From positions 1 to 33,053 of the forward strand of contig JAWXCM010000073.1 in assembly GCA_034408745.1 (NCBI GenBank): a stretch of DNA of 33,053 nt, given 5' to 3'. Shown piece by piece: positions 17,758 through 27,200 of the stretch. Source of the DNA: JAWXCM01 sp034408745. Its GTDB lineage: Bacteria > Acidobacteriota > Terriglobia > Bryobacterales > Bryobacteraceae. The position numbers and the translations under genes were made by a program. The notes beneath the pieces were generated by a model. It searched no databases, had not been told where the DNA came from, and saw only the letters and a list, made by a program, of their open reading frames with translations. Positions within the stretch are counted from its first letter, which is position 1, and every line of letters begins with the position of its first letter.

Positions 17758-18198
17758 ATGACCCCCACTCAAACATCGATCATCGCGCAGGTGCACCAGC
17801 TTCTGGCGGCGAACGGATACGAAGTTAGCGAACTCGGCGCCGACGTTTTGCGGGTTCGGGATCTGACAACAAGCGTGAGCTTCCAGGTCGCGCTTGAGGG
17901 AAATGTGCTGTTTATGACGGTCGCGCTGACCACCGTGCCGGAAGCCGCGGTTACCCCGGAGATCATGCGGCAGATGCTCGCCGCCGACAACGGAATCACA
18001 ACGTCCTCGTTCCAGCTCTACAGCGCCACGGAAGGCAAGGTCGCCGTCACGCTGAACAACTTCTGCACCCTCCAAAATATGGGCCCCGAAGACTGCGACG
18101 ACATCCAGAGCTGCGCCGGATACCTTCTGGCCGACCTCGTGGAAGCACGGGAAATGCTCGAACCGAAACTGGGCACAGGCGAAGCGGCAGGCGCATAA
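17758..18198 (+). CDS. YbjN/YjfI (DUF2170)-like small cytoplasmic protein
   Basis: A 146-residue soluble protein with no signal peptide. The pattern is that of YbjN/DUF2170-type proteins: an N-terminal helix (IIAQVHQLLAANGYEV), strands DVLRVRDL and SFQVALEGNVLFMTVALTTV, a central helix (TPEIMRQMLAAD), SFQLYS...GKVAVTLNNF, and a C-terminal helix (YLLADLVEAREML). These proteins have no known catalytic activity and are often adaptors or stress-linked. As first gene of a block with PspA, DUF4178 and DUF350 it occupies the place of YjfI in the E. coli yjfIJKLM cluster. No Shine-Dalgarno sequence is evident; GAGAGG lies about 20 nt upstream. The family call is by fold pattern and context. Confidence 0.7.
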   Translation: MTPTQTSIIAQVHQLLAANGYEVSELGADVLRVRDLTTSVSFQVALEGNVLFMTVALTTVPEAAVTPEIMRQMLAADNGITTSSFQLYSATEGKVAVTLNNFCTLQNMGPEDCDDIQSCAGYLLADLVEAREMLEPKLGTGEAAGA

Positions 18199-18240
18199 TC
18201 GGCAGCGGACACGAAACACAAGGAAAGAGGCAAATTAAAC

Positions 18241-18972
18241 ATGGGATTTTTCAGTGAGTTTTTCGGCCGGGGCGGCCGCGTGGCCCGCGGTCAGATGAAT
18301 AAGAACATGGATACAATCGAGGACGCAACGTTTGAAGCAACCGTCAAACAGACGGTGCGCGACATGCGCGGCGACCTCCTCAAGACCGTCGAAGCCTCCG
18401 CTTCGGCGATGAGCAACCACAATCGCCTCGAGGCCGAATACCAGAAGTACGTGCGCCAGTCCGAAGAATGGGTCGGACGCGCCAACCAGGCTCTCGACGC
18501 CGGTAATGAAGAGCTGGCTAAAAAGGCGCTCGTTCGCAAGTCCGAAGCCGACGAACAGGTCCGCTCCATGCAGACCGGCGTCGAAGCAGCCCGCGCAGCC
18601 AGTGAGCAGCTGAAGTCGAAGGTGGGCGAACTGAAGCGCCGCATCGACGAAGCCGAACGCAACGCCACCACGATGGTCGCCCGCAAGAACGCGGCAACCG
18701 CCCAGCGAAAGGTTGCCGAAGCACTATCGGGTGTCGCGTCGTCCGACAACGCTTTCGCCGCCCTCAGGGGTTTCGAAGAATCGGTCGCCAAGGAAGAGGC
18801 GAAAGCCAAAGCCTTCGACCAGATCGCATCCGGCACCGATGACCCGCTGGAAGCGGAGTTTAAGATGCTCGGCAGTTCGTCGGTCGATAACGAACTCGCT
18901 AACCTCAAAGCGGCTCGGCAGAAGTCGTTGCCAGGCGCGACGCCTAAGCAGCTCGCGGCACCGGAACAGTGA
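18241..18972 (+). CDS. PspA/IM30 family protein
   Basis: Peripheral membrane protein of the PspA/Vipp1 (ESCRT-III-like) family that coats and stabilises damaged inner membrane and helps keep the proton gradient. The 243-residue product begins with the short amphipathic segment MGFFSEFFGRGGR. The helical hairpin and coiled coils follow (NKNMDTIEDATFEATVKQTVRDM, a long Glu/Lys/Ala-rich helix to about residue 145, then ARKNAATAQRKVAEAL and a DDPLEAEFKMLG motif). This fits the YjfJ-like branch better than classical PspA, and no pspF or pspBC is nearby. AAGGAAAGAGG precedes the ATG. Its stop overlaps the DUF4178 start by 4 nt (GTGA). Confidence 0.88.
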   Translation: MGFFSEFFGRGGRVARGQMNKNMDTIEDATFEATVKQTVRDMRGDLLKTVEASASAMSNHNRLEAEYQKYVRQSEEWVGRANQALDAGNEELAKKALVRKSEADEQVRSMQTGVEAARAASEQLKSKVGELKRRIDEAERNATTMVARKNAATAQRKVAEALSGVASSDNAFAALRGFEESVAKEEAKAKAFDQIASGTDDPLEAEFKMLGSSSVDNELANLKAARQKSLPGATPKQLAAPEQ

Positions 18973-19631
18973 TCACCTGGTCCATTCTCATCTTCCTGGG
19001 AGCACTACTCGTATACGTGCTCTTCCAGATGTTTAAGGGGTCGCAGGGTCAGAAGGCGTCACCGACGGCGAAGACCGTCAACATCCCTTCCACCCCGCCG
19101 CCGCCCGCGGGAGCGAATGTGGAACTGACTCAGGCCCGCGTGGGCGATGTGATTTCGATTCCCGGAGCGTCGTCGGACTTCTCCGACGTCGACTTCACTG
19201 TCGACCGGCGCGGTGCGTTCGAACATCTTAGCCGGCGCTGGACCGACCTCAGCGGCGAGTTTCGCGGCGAGCGCGTCTACATTGAGGTGCAGCCCGGCGC
19301 TGAAGCGCAGTTGATGGCGATCACGGATCCCCGCCGCCTGACGCTGCCGGACGTCGGCCTCTCCGAAGACGCTCTTGCCGGCTTCGATCAGAAGCAGGAT
19401 CCGAACGCGTCCATTACGTTCGAAGGCCGTGAGTGGTTCTTCGAATCAAGCCGCGAAATCGGATACTTCGAGAATGAACAGGGCGAGGGCGAAGGCCTCT
19501 ACCGCTGGCTGTTCCGCGAGCAGGGCGGCAACCGCCTGTTGTGCGTCGAAAAATGGGAGGGCGAACCGTTTGAGGCCCGCGTGGCTCAGCGCATCAACCC
19601 TCGTGATGTAACCGTCTTCCGGGCAGCGTAA
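18969..19631 (+). CDS. DUF4178 protein with N-terminal membrane anchor
   Basis: A 220-residue protein. Residues 2-21 (ITWSILIFLGALLVYVLFQM) form one transmembrane segment, followed by a Pro-rich linker (STPPPPAGA). The DUF4178 domain occupies about 55-215: VGDVISIPGASSDFSDVDFTVDRR, RRWTDLSGEFRGERVYIEV, ITFEGREWFFESS and YRWLFREQGGNRLLCVEKWEGEPFEA. The domain has no known biochemical function. It recurs next to PspA, DUF350 and amidoligase genes, which suggests a shared membrane-stress role. The start is GTG, overlapping the pspA-like stop, so coupling is likely. In the E. coli arrangement the equivalent slot is YjfK. Confidence 0.82.
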   Translation: MITWSILIFLGALLVYVLFQMFKGSQGQKASPTAKTVNIPSTPPPPAGANVELTQARVGDVISIPGASSDFSDVDFTVDRRGAFEHLSRRWTDLSGEFRGERVYIEVQPGAEAQLMAITDPRRLTLPDVGLSEDALAGFDQKQDPNASITFEGREWFFESSREIGYFENEQGEGEGLYRWLFREQGGNRLLCVEKWEGEPFEARVAQRINPRDVTVFRAA

Positions 19632-19646
19632 GGAGCTGCCCTTTTT

Positions 19647-21173
19647 ATGAACAAGCGTTCCCTGGGTGTTCTTGCGGTCGTTTTGATCGCATTGATGGCC
19701 ATTGTGCTGATGGTCAACCTGGACGGTTTGCCTCGCACCACGAAGGAAGCCGTTAATACCGCGGTCACGCAGGTATGGTCCGACCGCGCGAAGTTCGACG
19801 AAGCCCGTACAGCGGTCAACCGCCTGCTGGCTTCCGACCCCTCGCTCTACCGCACTCAGGCGTCGCAGTGGCAGGCTCAGCTCGCCACTTCCGACGCCCG
19901 TATGAAGCAGGCCGAAGCCGCGGCCGTGAAGCTGCAGGAAATGGAGAAAGCCGACAAGCGGAAGGACCGCGACGTCCTGGAAAGCACCGCGAAGCAGCTC
20001 ACCGCGCCCACGGCCGAATCCGTTCGCATCGCACAAAACCTGCGCGCCGAAGCCGAACGCTGGGCCGGATATAAACGCGACCTGCCAAAGCAGCTCGCCG
20101 CTATGAAGGCATCCTACGAAGCGCTCCACGGCTACGATGTTCGAGGATCCGCCACCACGGCCCGCAAAGCGCAAACCGAGTGGCCCGTGAAGAAGGACGA
20201 TATCGAGAAGCGCTTCACCACCCTCGAAGCTTTGAAGCAGCAGGGCGAGGAAGCCTGGACCGCCAGTGCGGCCGATCGCGCCCAGGCGGAAGCCGGCAAA
20301 ACGGCAGACCTCGACTACTCGAAGCTCTTCGCCGCCGGAGCCGCCATTCAGGAAGACCTGAAGGAAGTCCAGAGCGGAACCACGACGCTGAACGCGCTCG
20401 CCAGCCAGCTGTACGTGGGCCGCGACAAGGTGCTGCTTGAGCTCGACGATGACAACGGTCTGAGGGAGAAGGTTCGGGTCGTCGAGACGAAGTACGCCGA
20501 CGCCGCGCTCTCCAGCCCGCAGATCGGCAATCGCGAGGAGTGGCAGAACGTCGACAACGGCCGTTTTGAGCAGTTGAAGAAGAGCATCGGCATGGTGGTG
20601 GAGCGCAAGCCCCCCGGCAAGTACGACAACGAAGCCGACAAGGTGCTCCAGCCGCCCGGGTACGCCTACATCGCACCCCCGGGACAGAGCAATCAGTACG
20701 GCTCCTGGAACAACGGCGTCTGGGGCTGGCTGCCGCAGTACCTGCTGCTGAGTCAGATGCTCCGCACCTCCAGCTACCCGCAGATCTCCACGCGGGACTG
20801 GAATGACTACGACCGCAATCGCCGCAGCGGCACCCCCTGGTACGGGAACAACGGGGAGTATGGACGGACCTGGTCCGGCGGCTCGTCAACCAACTCCGGC
20901 AACAGAAGCTGGACCGACCGCGCTCGCTCCTGGGGCTCCGGCACTGCTGATAAAGGTGGCTCCACGTGGACCGATTCGACGCGGCCGCGCAAGGACACCT
21001 GGAACACGGGTGGCAGCACCTACGACTCCTCGAAGTATCAAAGCAAGGGCTCGTACGGCGGCTCACGCTACCAGTCACGTCCGTCTGGCGGAAGTAGCAG
21101 CGGCTTCGGCTCGCGCGGCTATTCCAGTGGGCGGTCATTCGGAGGCGGCGGAGGCCGCGGCGGCAGACGTTGA
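19647..21173 (+). CDS. Membrane-anchored coiled-coil protein with Gly/Ser/Arg-rich tail
   Basis: No known family is recognised for this 508-residue protein. It has an N-terminal anchor (about 6-25, LGVLAVVLIALMAIVLMVNL), a helical, coiled-coil-like region (about 35-310, rich in Ala, Lys, Glu and Gln), and a Pro/Tyr/Trp segment with NNGVWGWLPQYLLLSQML (about 345-375). The tail (about 385-508) is of low complexity, made of Gly, Ser, Tyr, Trp and Arg, ending in FGGGGGRGGRR. Such tails can be disordered or substrate-like. In E. coli the corresponding position holds YjfM (DUF1190), also a secreted low-complexity protein, but I see no clear sequence match. AGGAG lies 11 nt before the ATG. Confidence 0.78.
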   Translation: MNKRSLGVLAVVLIALMAIVLMVNLDGLPRTTKEAVNTAVTQVWSDRAKFDEARTAVNRLLASDPSLYRTQASQWQAQLATSDARMKQAEAAAVKLQEMEKADKRKDRDVLESTAKQLTAPTAESVRIAQNLRAEAERWAGYKRDLPKQLAAMKASYEALHGYDVRGSATTARKAQTEWPVKKDDIEKRFTTLEALKQQGEEAWTASAADRAQAEAGKTADLDYSKLFAAGAAIQEDLKEVQSGTTTLNALASQLYVGRDKVLLELDDDNGLREKVRVVETKYADAALSSPQIGNREEWQNVDNGRFEQLKKSIGMVVERKPPGKYDNEADKVLQPPGYAYIAPPGQSNQYGSWNNGVWGWLPQYLLLSQMLRTSSYPQISTRDWNDYDRNRRSGTPWYGNNGEYGRTWSGGSSTNSGNRSWTDRARSWGSGTADKGGSTWTDSTRPRKDTWNTGGSTYDSSKYQSKGSYGGSRYQSRPSGGSSSGFGSRGYSSGRSFGGGGGRGGRR

Positions 21174-21190
21174 GGCAGACCTGAATCGAT

Positions 21191-22063
21191 ATGGATGGAT
21201 TTAAACTGGAACTCACACCGCTGTTGTTGTCGTTAGGACACCTGTTGCTGGGCATTGTAGTTCTGGTGCTCGCGAAGTTCACAAAAGACTGGCTGTCGCC
21301 GTACAGCATCGAAAGTGAACTGACGGAAAAAGATAATCCCGCCTTCGGGCTCGCGCTCGCCGGATACTACGGCGCTGTCGTGATCATTTTCATTTCAGTG
21401 ACCCGCATGGCGCCGGCGGTTGACGAGCTGTCGACGGCGACGCTGCTCAACGTGTACGGAGCCGATCTCGGCTGGTCCTTGCTTGGACTCGCGGCATTGG
21501 CGTTTAGCCGCTGGATGATGGATGCCACGCTGATGGCCACCACGCATTTCTCGGCCGAGATCGTGAGCGGTCGCAACACGGCAGCGGGCGCGGTCGAGTG
21601 CGGCGTCTACCTGGCGTGCGGCGTGGTGCTGAGCAGCGTTCTGCGCGAGCCCGGTGGCACCTGGATCACCATCCTCGTGTTCTTCCTGCTAAGCCAGGCG
21701 ACGCTGCTGCTGCTGGGACGCCTGTACTCGCGTATGGTCGGATACGATATGGTCGGCCAGATCAGGGACAAGAACCTGGCGGCCGGAGTGGCGCTCGCGT
21801 TCACTCTGGTGGCGTTTTCACTGCTGATCGCCAAGGGCACCAGCGGCGAGTTCGTAAGCTGGCCAGTAAACCTCAGCTACTTCGCCTTCGATGCGGTAGC
21901 CGGGTTGATTCTTCTGCTGTTCCTGCGCTGGCTCACTGACCTTGCTTTGCTGCCCAATGCCCGGATCGCCGACGAGATCGTGCGCGACCGCAACGTGAAC
22001 GCCGGGCTGATTGAGGGCGTGGTCGCGCTCGGGATTGCGTTCCTGATTCTGTTCGTTTTTTGA
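21191..22063 (+). CDS. Duplicated DUF350 integral membrane protein (YjfL-like)
   Basis: A 290-residue inner-membrane protein with about eight predicted helices in two DUF350 halves (about 10-145 and 150-290). The duplication is visible in the helix-start motif: ELTEKDNPAFGLALAGYY and EIVSGRNTAAGAVECGVY in the first half recur as QIRDKNLAAGVALAFTL and EIVRDRNVNAGLIEGVVA in the second. DUF350 proteins (E. coli YjfL, YpjB-like) have unknown function and recur with PspA and DUF4178. Co-transcription with the preceding gene is likely (17-nt gap). A Shine-Dalgarno sequence is not evident. Membrane location is firm; a transport or scaffold role is inference. Confidence 0.87.
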   Translation: MDGFKLELTPLLLSLGHLLLGIVVLVLAKFTKDWLSPYSIESELTEKDNPAFGLALAGYYGAVVIIFISVTRMAPAVDELSTATLLNVYGADLGWSLLGLAALAFSRWMMDATLMATTHFSAEIVSGRNTAAGAVECGVYLACGVVLSSVLREPGGTWITILVFFLLSQATLLLLGRLYSRMVGYDMVGQIRDKNLAAGVALAFTLVAFSLLIAKGTSGEFVSWPVNLSYFAFDAVAGLILLLFLRWLTDLALLPNARIADEIVRDRNVNAGLIEGVVALGIAFLILFVF

Positions 22064-22091
22064 CGCTGCGGCGTCCAACAGCCGGAGGAGT

Positions 22092-22388
22092 ATGCGAACA
22101 CTTTTAATTTGTATGGCCCTGTTCTCCCTCGCCGGCTGCACCCGGCAGGAGAACCGGGACGCCGCCCGCGAGACCCGGGAAGCGGGACGCGAAGTAAAAG
22201 AAGAGGCCAAAGAAGCCGGCCGCGAGATCAAGGACGGTTCGAAGGACGCGGCCTACAAAGCCGGCCAGGCAGCCCACAAGCTGGCCGACGAAACCAAAGC
22301 GGCGGCCAAGGTGGTGGGCCGCAAGATCGACAACGCCGCCAAAGACGTCAAACGCGGCTGGGAAGACGCAAAGAAGGACGGCAAGTAG
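22092..22388 (+). CDS. Small lipoprotein made of 11-residue amphipathic repeats
   Basis: A 98-residue protein with a lipoprotein signal: MRTLLICMALFSLAG then Cys16 (lipobox LAGC). It should be lipid-anchored at a membrane. The mature part is a run of 11-residue units of the form x-K-x-x-A-K-x-x-x-x-K/E, for example VKEEAKEAGRE, IKDGSKDAAYK, TKAAAKVVGRK and IDNAAKDVKRG. This resembles group-3 LEA and apolipoprotein-like amphipathic helices, which lie along membranes or fold on drying. GGAGG sits 3 nt before the ATG. It is the last gene of the PspA block, 28 nt after DUF350, and its stop is 6 nt from the convergent AsmA-like gene. A membrane-protecting role is inferred. Confidence 0.82.
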   Translation: MRTLLICMALFSLAGCTRQENRDAARETREAGREVKEEAKEAGREIKDGSKDAAYKAGQAAHKLADETKAAAKVVGRKIDNAAKDVKRGWEDAKKDGK

Positions 22389-22394
22389 GTCGGC

Positions 22395-23957
22395 TCACTC
22401 CTTCTTGCGGGCCCTCATGTTGAGTCCGAACTGAGGCTGCGTGCGGGTCCCGCCGATCTTGATCGGGATCACCGCCCCGGCGCCGTCTTTGGCAAAGAAC
22501 GGGTCGACAGGTTTCAACAGCCAGCGCTTGACACCGGTGAAGGTTTGCGAGACTCGGGCCTGCATCCGGAGGCGGCCGGTGAATTCGATTTCCTCGCTGC
22601 GCATCCCGTACTTCCCGGCCAGTTGCACCTCCGCCCCGGGAATCGTGAACAGCAGCTTGTCCAGCCTGATGGTGCCGCGGGCGACTGCGAAGTTGCCATC
22701 GAAGTGTGAGGTAATCGGCGTCTCGGGCTCCTGTTTCGGCTTACCCTGAGCGCGCTGGCTCATGCCGATCAGCTTGTCCTGAATTTCCTTGTCGGTGAAG
22801 CGCACCTGGTCCATGGAGAACTTCCCGGCCAGTCGCAGCTTGCGCACAACGTCGACGTCGCCTGGCGGGATCACCAGTTTCGCCCGCAGCCGTATCTGCC
22901 CGGCCAGCGGCGGCTTCGGCATCGGTACCGCAAGCCGCAAGAGGTCATCGATGCGCCCGCTGGCGATGCTGGTTTGCAGTTCGATGGTCTTGCCCTTCAC
23001 GCCCGGCTGCCCCGACACGGAGCCCTCACAGACGATCGGTGTGGAGCCGAGCATCGCCTTCACCGCCCGCAGGTACGTGTCGCCGTCGGTGCCATCGACG
23101 ATGGCGTGAAACTCAGTCTTAAGCGGGACCTTATTGCCTGTCTCGCCGAGGCGGAAGTCGGGAGTATCCGTGGTGCCGTTCGTCTCGATGCGGCCCAGCA
23201 CGCCGTGGTAGTTGCCCTTCGAAGACAGGATGCCCGCAATGCCGTTGAACACCGAGAGATCCGCCTTGTCGAACGTGAACTCCCCGTTCACCGGCGTGTC
23301 GCCGAGCGACTCCGCGTTCCATGGTCCGAAGCGGCCCTGCGACACGATCTCTCCGGGCGGCTTCGCGTTGGTCAGGATGGTGTCGAAGTGCATCGCCTCT
23401 TTCGGTCCGGCCGACCGCAGCGCCAGCTTCTTCATCTCCCACACCAGAGGCTCGCGCGCCGGGTCCCTCGGAAGGATGGTGAGCACTGTGCCGTCGGCGA
23501 TGACGCGGCTGATGACAAACTCAGGCGCCGGTTTGCCTTTGCCGGCACTGCGAGCCATGAAGCGCGGCTGGCCGGGCTCCTTTGGCGGAATGTGGATGCG
23601 CAGCCCCTTCAGCACCACGCGGTCGATACGCAGCGGCTTTGCGGTGAGCGCGAAGTAGTCGGTGAAGACATGCGCCTCGTCGATCTCGATAAATGGCGGC
23701 ACGTCGGTGCGGCCGTGATGTCGGAGTTTCAATTTGCGCAGCACCGCCGACGCGCCCGGCATGAACGACACTTCCGCGGACTCCAGCTCCACGTCGCTCT
23801 GCATTTTCTGTTCGAGTGCGCGAACGACAGTATCGCGCGCCGTGGGATTGATCCGCCCCGCCGCGTACCAGCCGGCACCAATGGCAACCAGCAGAAGAAC
23901 GCCGAGGGCTGCCGCGACATACAAAAGTTTCCTGCGCACTGTGCAATTTGACGCCAC
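22395..23957 (-). CDS. AsmA-like membrane-anchored protein
   Basis: A 520-residue protein with one N-terminal transmembrane helix (about 10-32, LLYVAAALGVLLLVAIGAGWYAAG) followed by a long periplasmic beta-rich region. The segments VELESAEVSFMPGASAVLRKLKLRHHG and RIDRVVLKGLRIHIPPKE match the start of AsmA/YhdP-type proteins. Near the C-terminus are GNFAVARGTIRLDKLLFTIPGAEVQLAGKYGM and VIPIKIGGTRTQPQFGL, the usual AsmA-2-like end. AsmA-family proteins are thought to form hydrophobic grooves carrying phospholipids between the inner and outer membranes. It is convergent with the PspA block. Upstream, 23958-24232 holds only a hairpin after the receptor gene. Confidence 0.83.
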   Translation of the reverse strand: MASNCTVRRKLLYVAAALGVLLLVAIGAGWYAAGRINPTARDTVVRALEQKMQSDVELESAEVSFMPGASAVLRKLKLRHHGRTDVPPFIEIDEAHVFTDYFALTAKPLRIDRVVLKGLRIHIPPKEPGQPRFMARSAGKGKPAPEFVISRVIADGTVLTILPRDPAREPLVWEMKKLALRSAGPKEAMHFDTILTNAKPPGEIVSQGRFGPWNAESLGDTPVNGEFTFDKADLSVFNGIAGILSSKGNYHGVLGRIETNGTTDTPDFRLGETGNKVPLKTEFHAIVDGTDGDTYLRAVKAMLGSTPIVCEGSVSGQPGVKGKTIELQTSIASGRIDDLLRLAVPMPKPPLAGQIRLRAKLVIPPGDVDVVRKLRLAGKFSMDQVRFTDKEIQDKLIGMSQRAQGKPKQEPETPITSHFDGNFAVARGTIRLDKLLFTIPGAEVQLAGKYGMRSEEIEFTGRLRMQARVSQTFTGVKRWLLKPVDPFFAKDGAGAVIPIKIGGTRTQPQFGLNMRARKKE

Positions 23958-24211
23958 TCGGGGCCGAACATTTCAACTGCTGCGGCGGAGTACTTCGATC
24001 ACGGCGGCGCGACGGCGCTCCGCGAAGCCAGCGACCAGGATACAACGCGACTCCGGTGCAGTGGGTGCATGAGAAGGGCTCGCGGACGCAGTCAACTGGC
24101 TGCTACAGCGCGGCGCAGCGCTGGGACCGCCTGGCACGGCGATCAAAACGGCCTGTATCCGAGGCGGTGAAGTGGCTGATTGCCGGTGGCCGGACAGAGG
24201 CGGCCAACGCG

Positions 24212-24230
24212 AAACGAGCGACGGCGCTCG
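24212..24230 (-). terminator. Candidate hairpin after the TonB receptor gene
   Basis: CGAGCG (24215-24220) pairs with CGCTCG (24225-24230) around a 4-nt loop. The stem begins 2 nt after the receptor stop on the minus strand and is followed by only three T residues. It is a moderate intrinsic terminator. I see no gene or other site in 23958-24211. Confidence 0.45.
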
Positions 24231-24232
24231 CT

Positions 24233-27200
24233 TCAGTAAGTCAGCCGCAGGCCGATCTGGATCTGACGGCCCGGGCGGGAGCTGTCAATTACTCCAAACC
24301 CCGGCCCTTCGTACACGCGGTTGGGCGTGCCGAAGTTCGGGTGATTGGCGATGTTGAACGACTCGCCGCGAAACTGAAACTGATACCGCTCGGCGATCTT
24401 AAAGGTCCGGATGAGCGACATGTTCAGGTTGATGACGCCAGGCGCCCGGATAAGCCCCACACCCTGATTGCCGAACGTGTACTGCGCGGGCTGCGTGAAG
24501 GCTCCCGTGTCGAACCACTTCGCGATGGTGCGCTGGTCCACCGCCAGGTTCGGCTCGCGAATGACGTCGGCGCGGAGCGCGCCGGCGGAGTTGGAGAACG
24601 TGGTGTTCTGCTGCGTGGCAACCGTGACAGGCGGACCGCTTTGCAACAACATCACGGTGCCGATGGACCATCCGCCGACCAGTGGCCTCAGGGGACTGGA
24701 CCCGAGGTAAGCCCGGCCTCGCCCAAACGGGAGCTGGTACACCGAGCTGAAGGTCAGCCGGCTCCGGATGTCGTTCTCCGACGGGCCGTAGTCGGCGCGG
24801 CGGTTGTAGAAATTCGAGTACGCGGCACCCTCGTCACCCAGGCTCGCCCCGCCCCCGCCGTCGGCATTGTCGAGGAATTTCGAGAACGTGTAGGTCGACA
24901 GGATATTAAAGCCGCGGGAGAACCGCTTCTCCGCTTTGATCGCCATGGCGTAGTAGTTCGACACGCCGATATTGGGCGCCACCAGCGAGACGTTGCTGTA
25001 CTGCGGATAGGGCCGGTCCTTCTGTCCCGAGCCAGCCTCCATCTTGTCGGGTGGGATCTGATTGATGGGCAGATTGGCGCTGGCCAGTTTCTTCGACGCG
25101 TTCCCAAGGAACGCCACTTCCACCAGCGTCCCGCCGAGGATTTCGCGCTGCACACGCAGGCTGAATTGCTGCGAATATCCAGTGGTGCGGTCGGTCTGGA
25201 AGAATGTAACGGCGTTGGTCGCCGTGGTGCCGACCGGAACTGACCCGAAGCCGGGAACCAGCGCCGGAGCTTTGGTGGCAATGGGCAGGTTGTTCGACAT
25301 CGTGTAAGGAATGGGCACGATGTTGCCGACGATATTCAGGTTGAGCGAACGCTCAAAACCCAGCGAGACGGCGTTAGCGACCGCGCGATCAAAGGGATGT
25401 GCGAAATAGATCCCGTAGCCGCCCCGAATCACTGTCGTTTTCGACTGAAACGGCCGCCAGGCGAACCCGATGCGGGGCCCGTAATTGTTGTAATCGCCGT
25501 CGAAGGGGGATGTGCGGTAACCATCGATCCCGCCGAACTTCACCACCCCGGGCGTTCCGGAGACCGGGTTGATCGCATTCATGTCGAAGCCGTTGAACCG
25601 GTTCTCAGAGTCCTTAAACGGCGTGTCGACTTCCCAGCGAACGCCCATGTTCAGCGTGAGCCCGGGCCGCACGTTCCAGTCATTTTGAGCGTACCAGGCG
25701 AGGTAGAAGCTGCGGCGCTCCAGCGTATCGGTCTCCCGCACATCCACTGTCCCCGGTATGCCGAGCAGCATGGTGGCGATTCCGTTCCCGCTAAACGCCT
25801 GGTTATTGATGGCGGCCGTGAAGCCGCGGTCAAAGGTGAACCGGCCCGAAGCATAGGGGCGGAATATTTCGTAATTCATGGAAGGCCGGATCTCTCCGCC
25901 GATCTTTACAGTATGCGTGCCACGAACCCACGTGAAGCCCTCGGCAAGGTGATATTGCTGGATGGGGAACTGATTTCGCTCCTGGTTTGTGGAGCCCAGC
26001 GCCGCATACGCGGTAGACTCGACACGCGGGAAGGCATCGTCGGAGACGCCCTTAATTCCCAGTTTCGACGGCCAGTTCTGTCCAAAGCCGCGCGAGAACG
26101 TATGGGCCTTGCGGCGGCCATACGTAAGCCGAATTTCATTGATCCGGCTGGGCGAAAGAATGCGCGTCCAGGTGCCATACCAGAACGTCTGTTTGTTGTT
26201 GCTCTGATTGGTAGGATCGGCGTCGGCCGTAGGGTAGACGCTGTTTCGCTTGTTCAGATCCGTATTCGAAGTCCAGCGAAATGCCATCGTGTTCTTCGAG
26301 CCCAGGTGGTGGTCCAGTTTCAGCAAGTAATTGTCGCGAGTAAGGGCGTTGACATCGTTGGCGCGATAATTATTCACCCGGGTAGCATCGTCTCCCGCGC
26401 GGTTCGGCAGCGGAAAGAACTGCAGGAACTTCGATGAAATCGGATCCCAGCGGCTGGTCGGAACGATGTTTTCCGGGAAGGGATCCCGCACGTTGGCCGT
26501 CCCTTCGCGACGCCCGGTGAACGGATCGTAGACGATGGCTGGTCCGCGCGTGTTGAACGTCTGCGTGAAGTTGCCCTGGCGCTCGAGTTCGGTGGGTACC
26601 GTGAGGTTTCGAATGGAGCCGTCGCGGCGCCGCGACCCTTCATAAGAGCCGAAAAAGAACGTCTTGTTCCTGCGCAGCGGTCCGCCGATCACGCCGCCAA
26701 ACACGTTGTACCGCAGAGACGGTTTCTGCTTTGCACCGTTGACAATTGGTGAAAAAAACGCCGGCGCGTCCAGCACCTGATTTCGCAGATATTCGAACAG
26801 GCTGCCCTTTATTCTATTGGTGCCCGACTTGGTGTTGGCTACGATCATGCCTCCGGCGGAGCCGCCGAACTCGGCGGAAAACCCGTTGCCCATGATCTTG
26901 ATTTCGGCCAGTGTTTCCACCGGCGGGTCGGCGTCAATCTGGCCCACGCCGATGCGCATGTTTTGTCCCGATCCGCCGTCAATCAGGAACATCTGGCTTT
27001 GGGTTCGTCCGCCCGCGAGACTGAAATTTGGCTTCCCGCCCGATTCGTAATTGACGAAGACGGCAGCACCTGTGAGCTCGATGAGATTCATGGAGCGCCG
27101 GTCTCCCAGCGGCATGTCCTCAATCGTCTTCGATTCGATCAGCTGGCTGCCGTCGGAGTTGCGCGTCTCGAGCAGGCTGGGACGTTCCGTGACCGTGATC

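Noticed and set aside
23948..25243. 431-residue plus-strand frame
   Set aside because: Covers the 3' half of the TonB receptor gene in antisense and has no recognisable motif.
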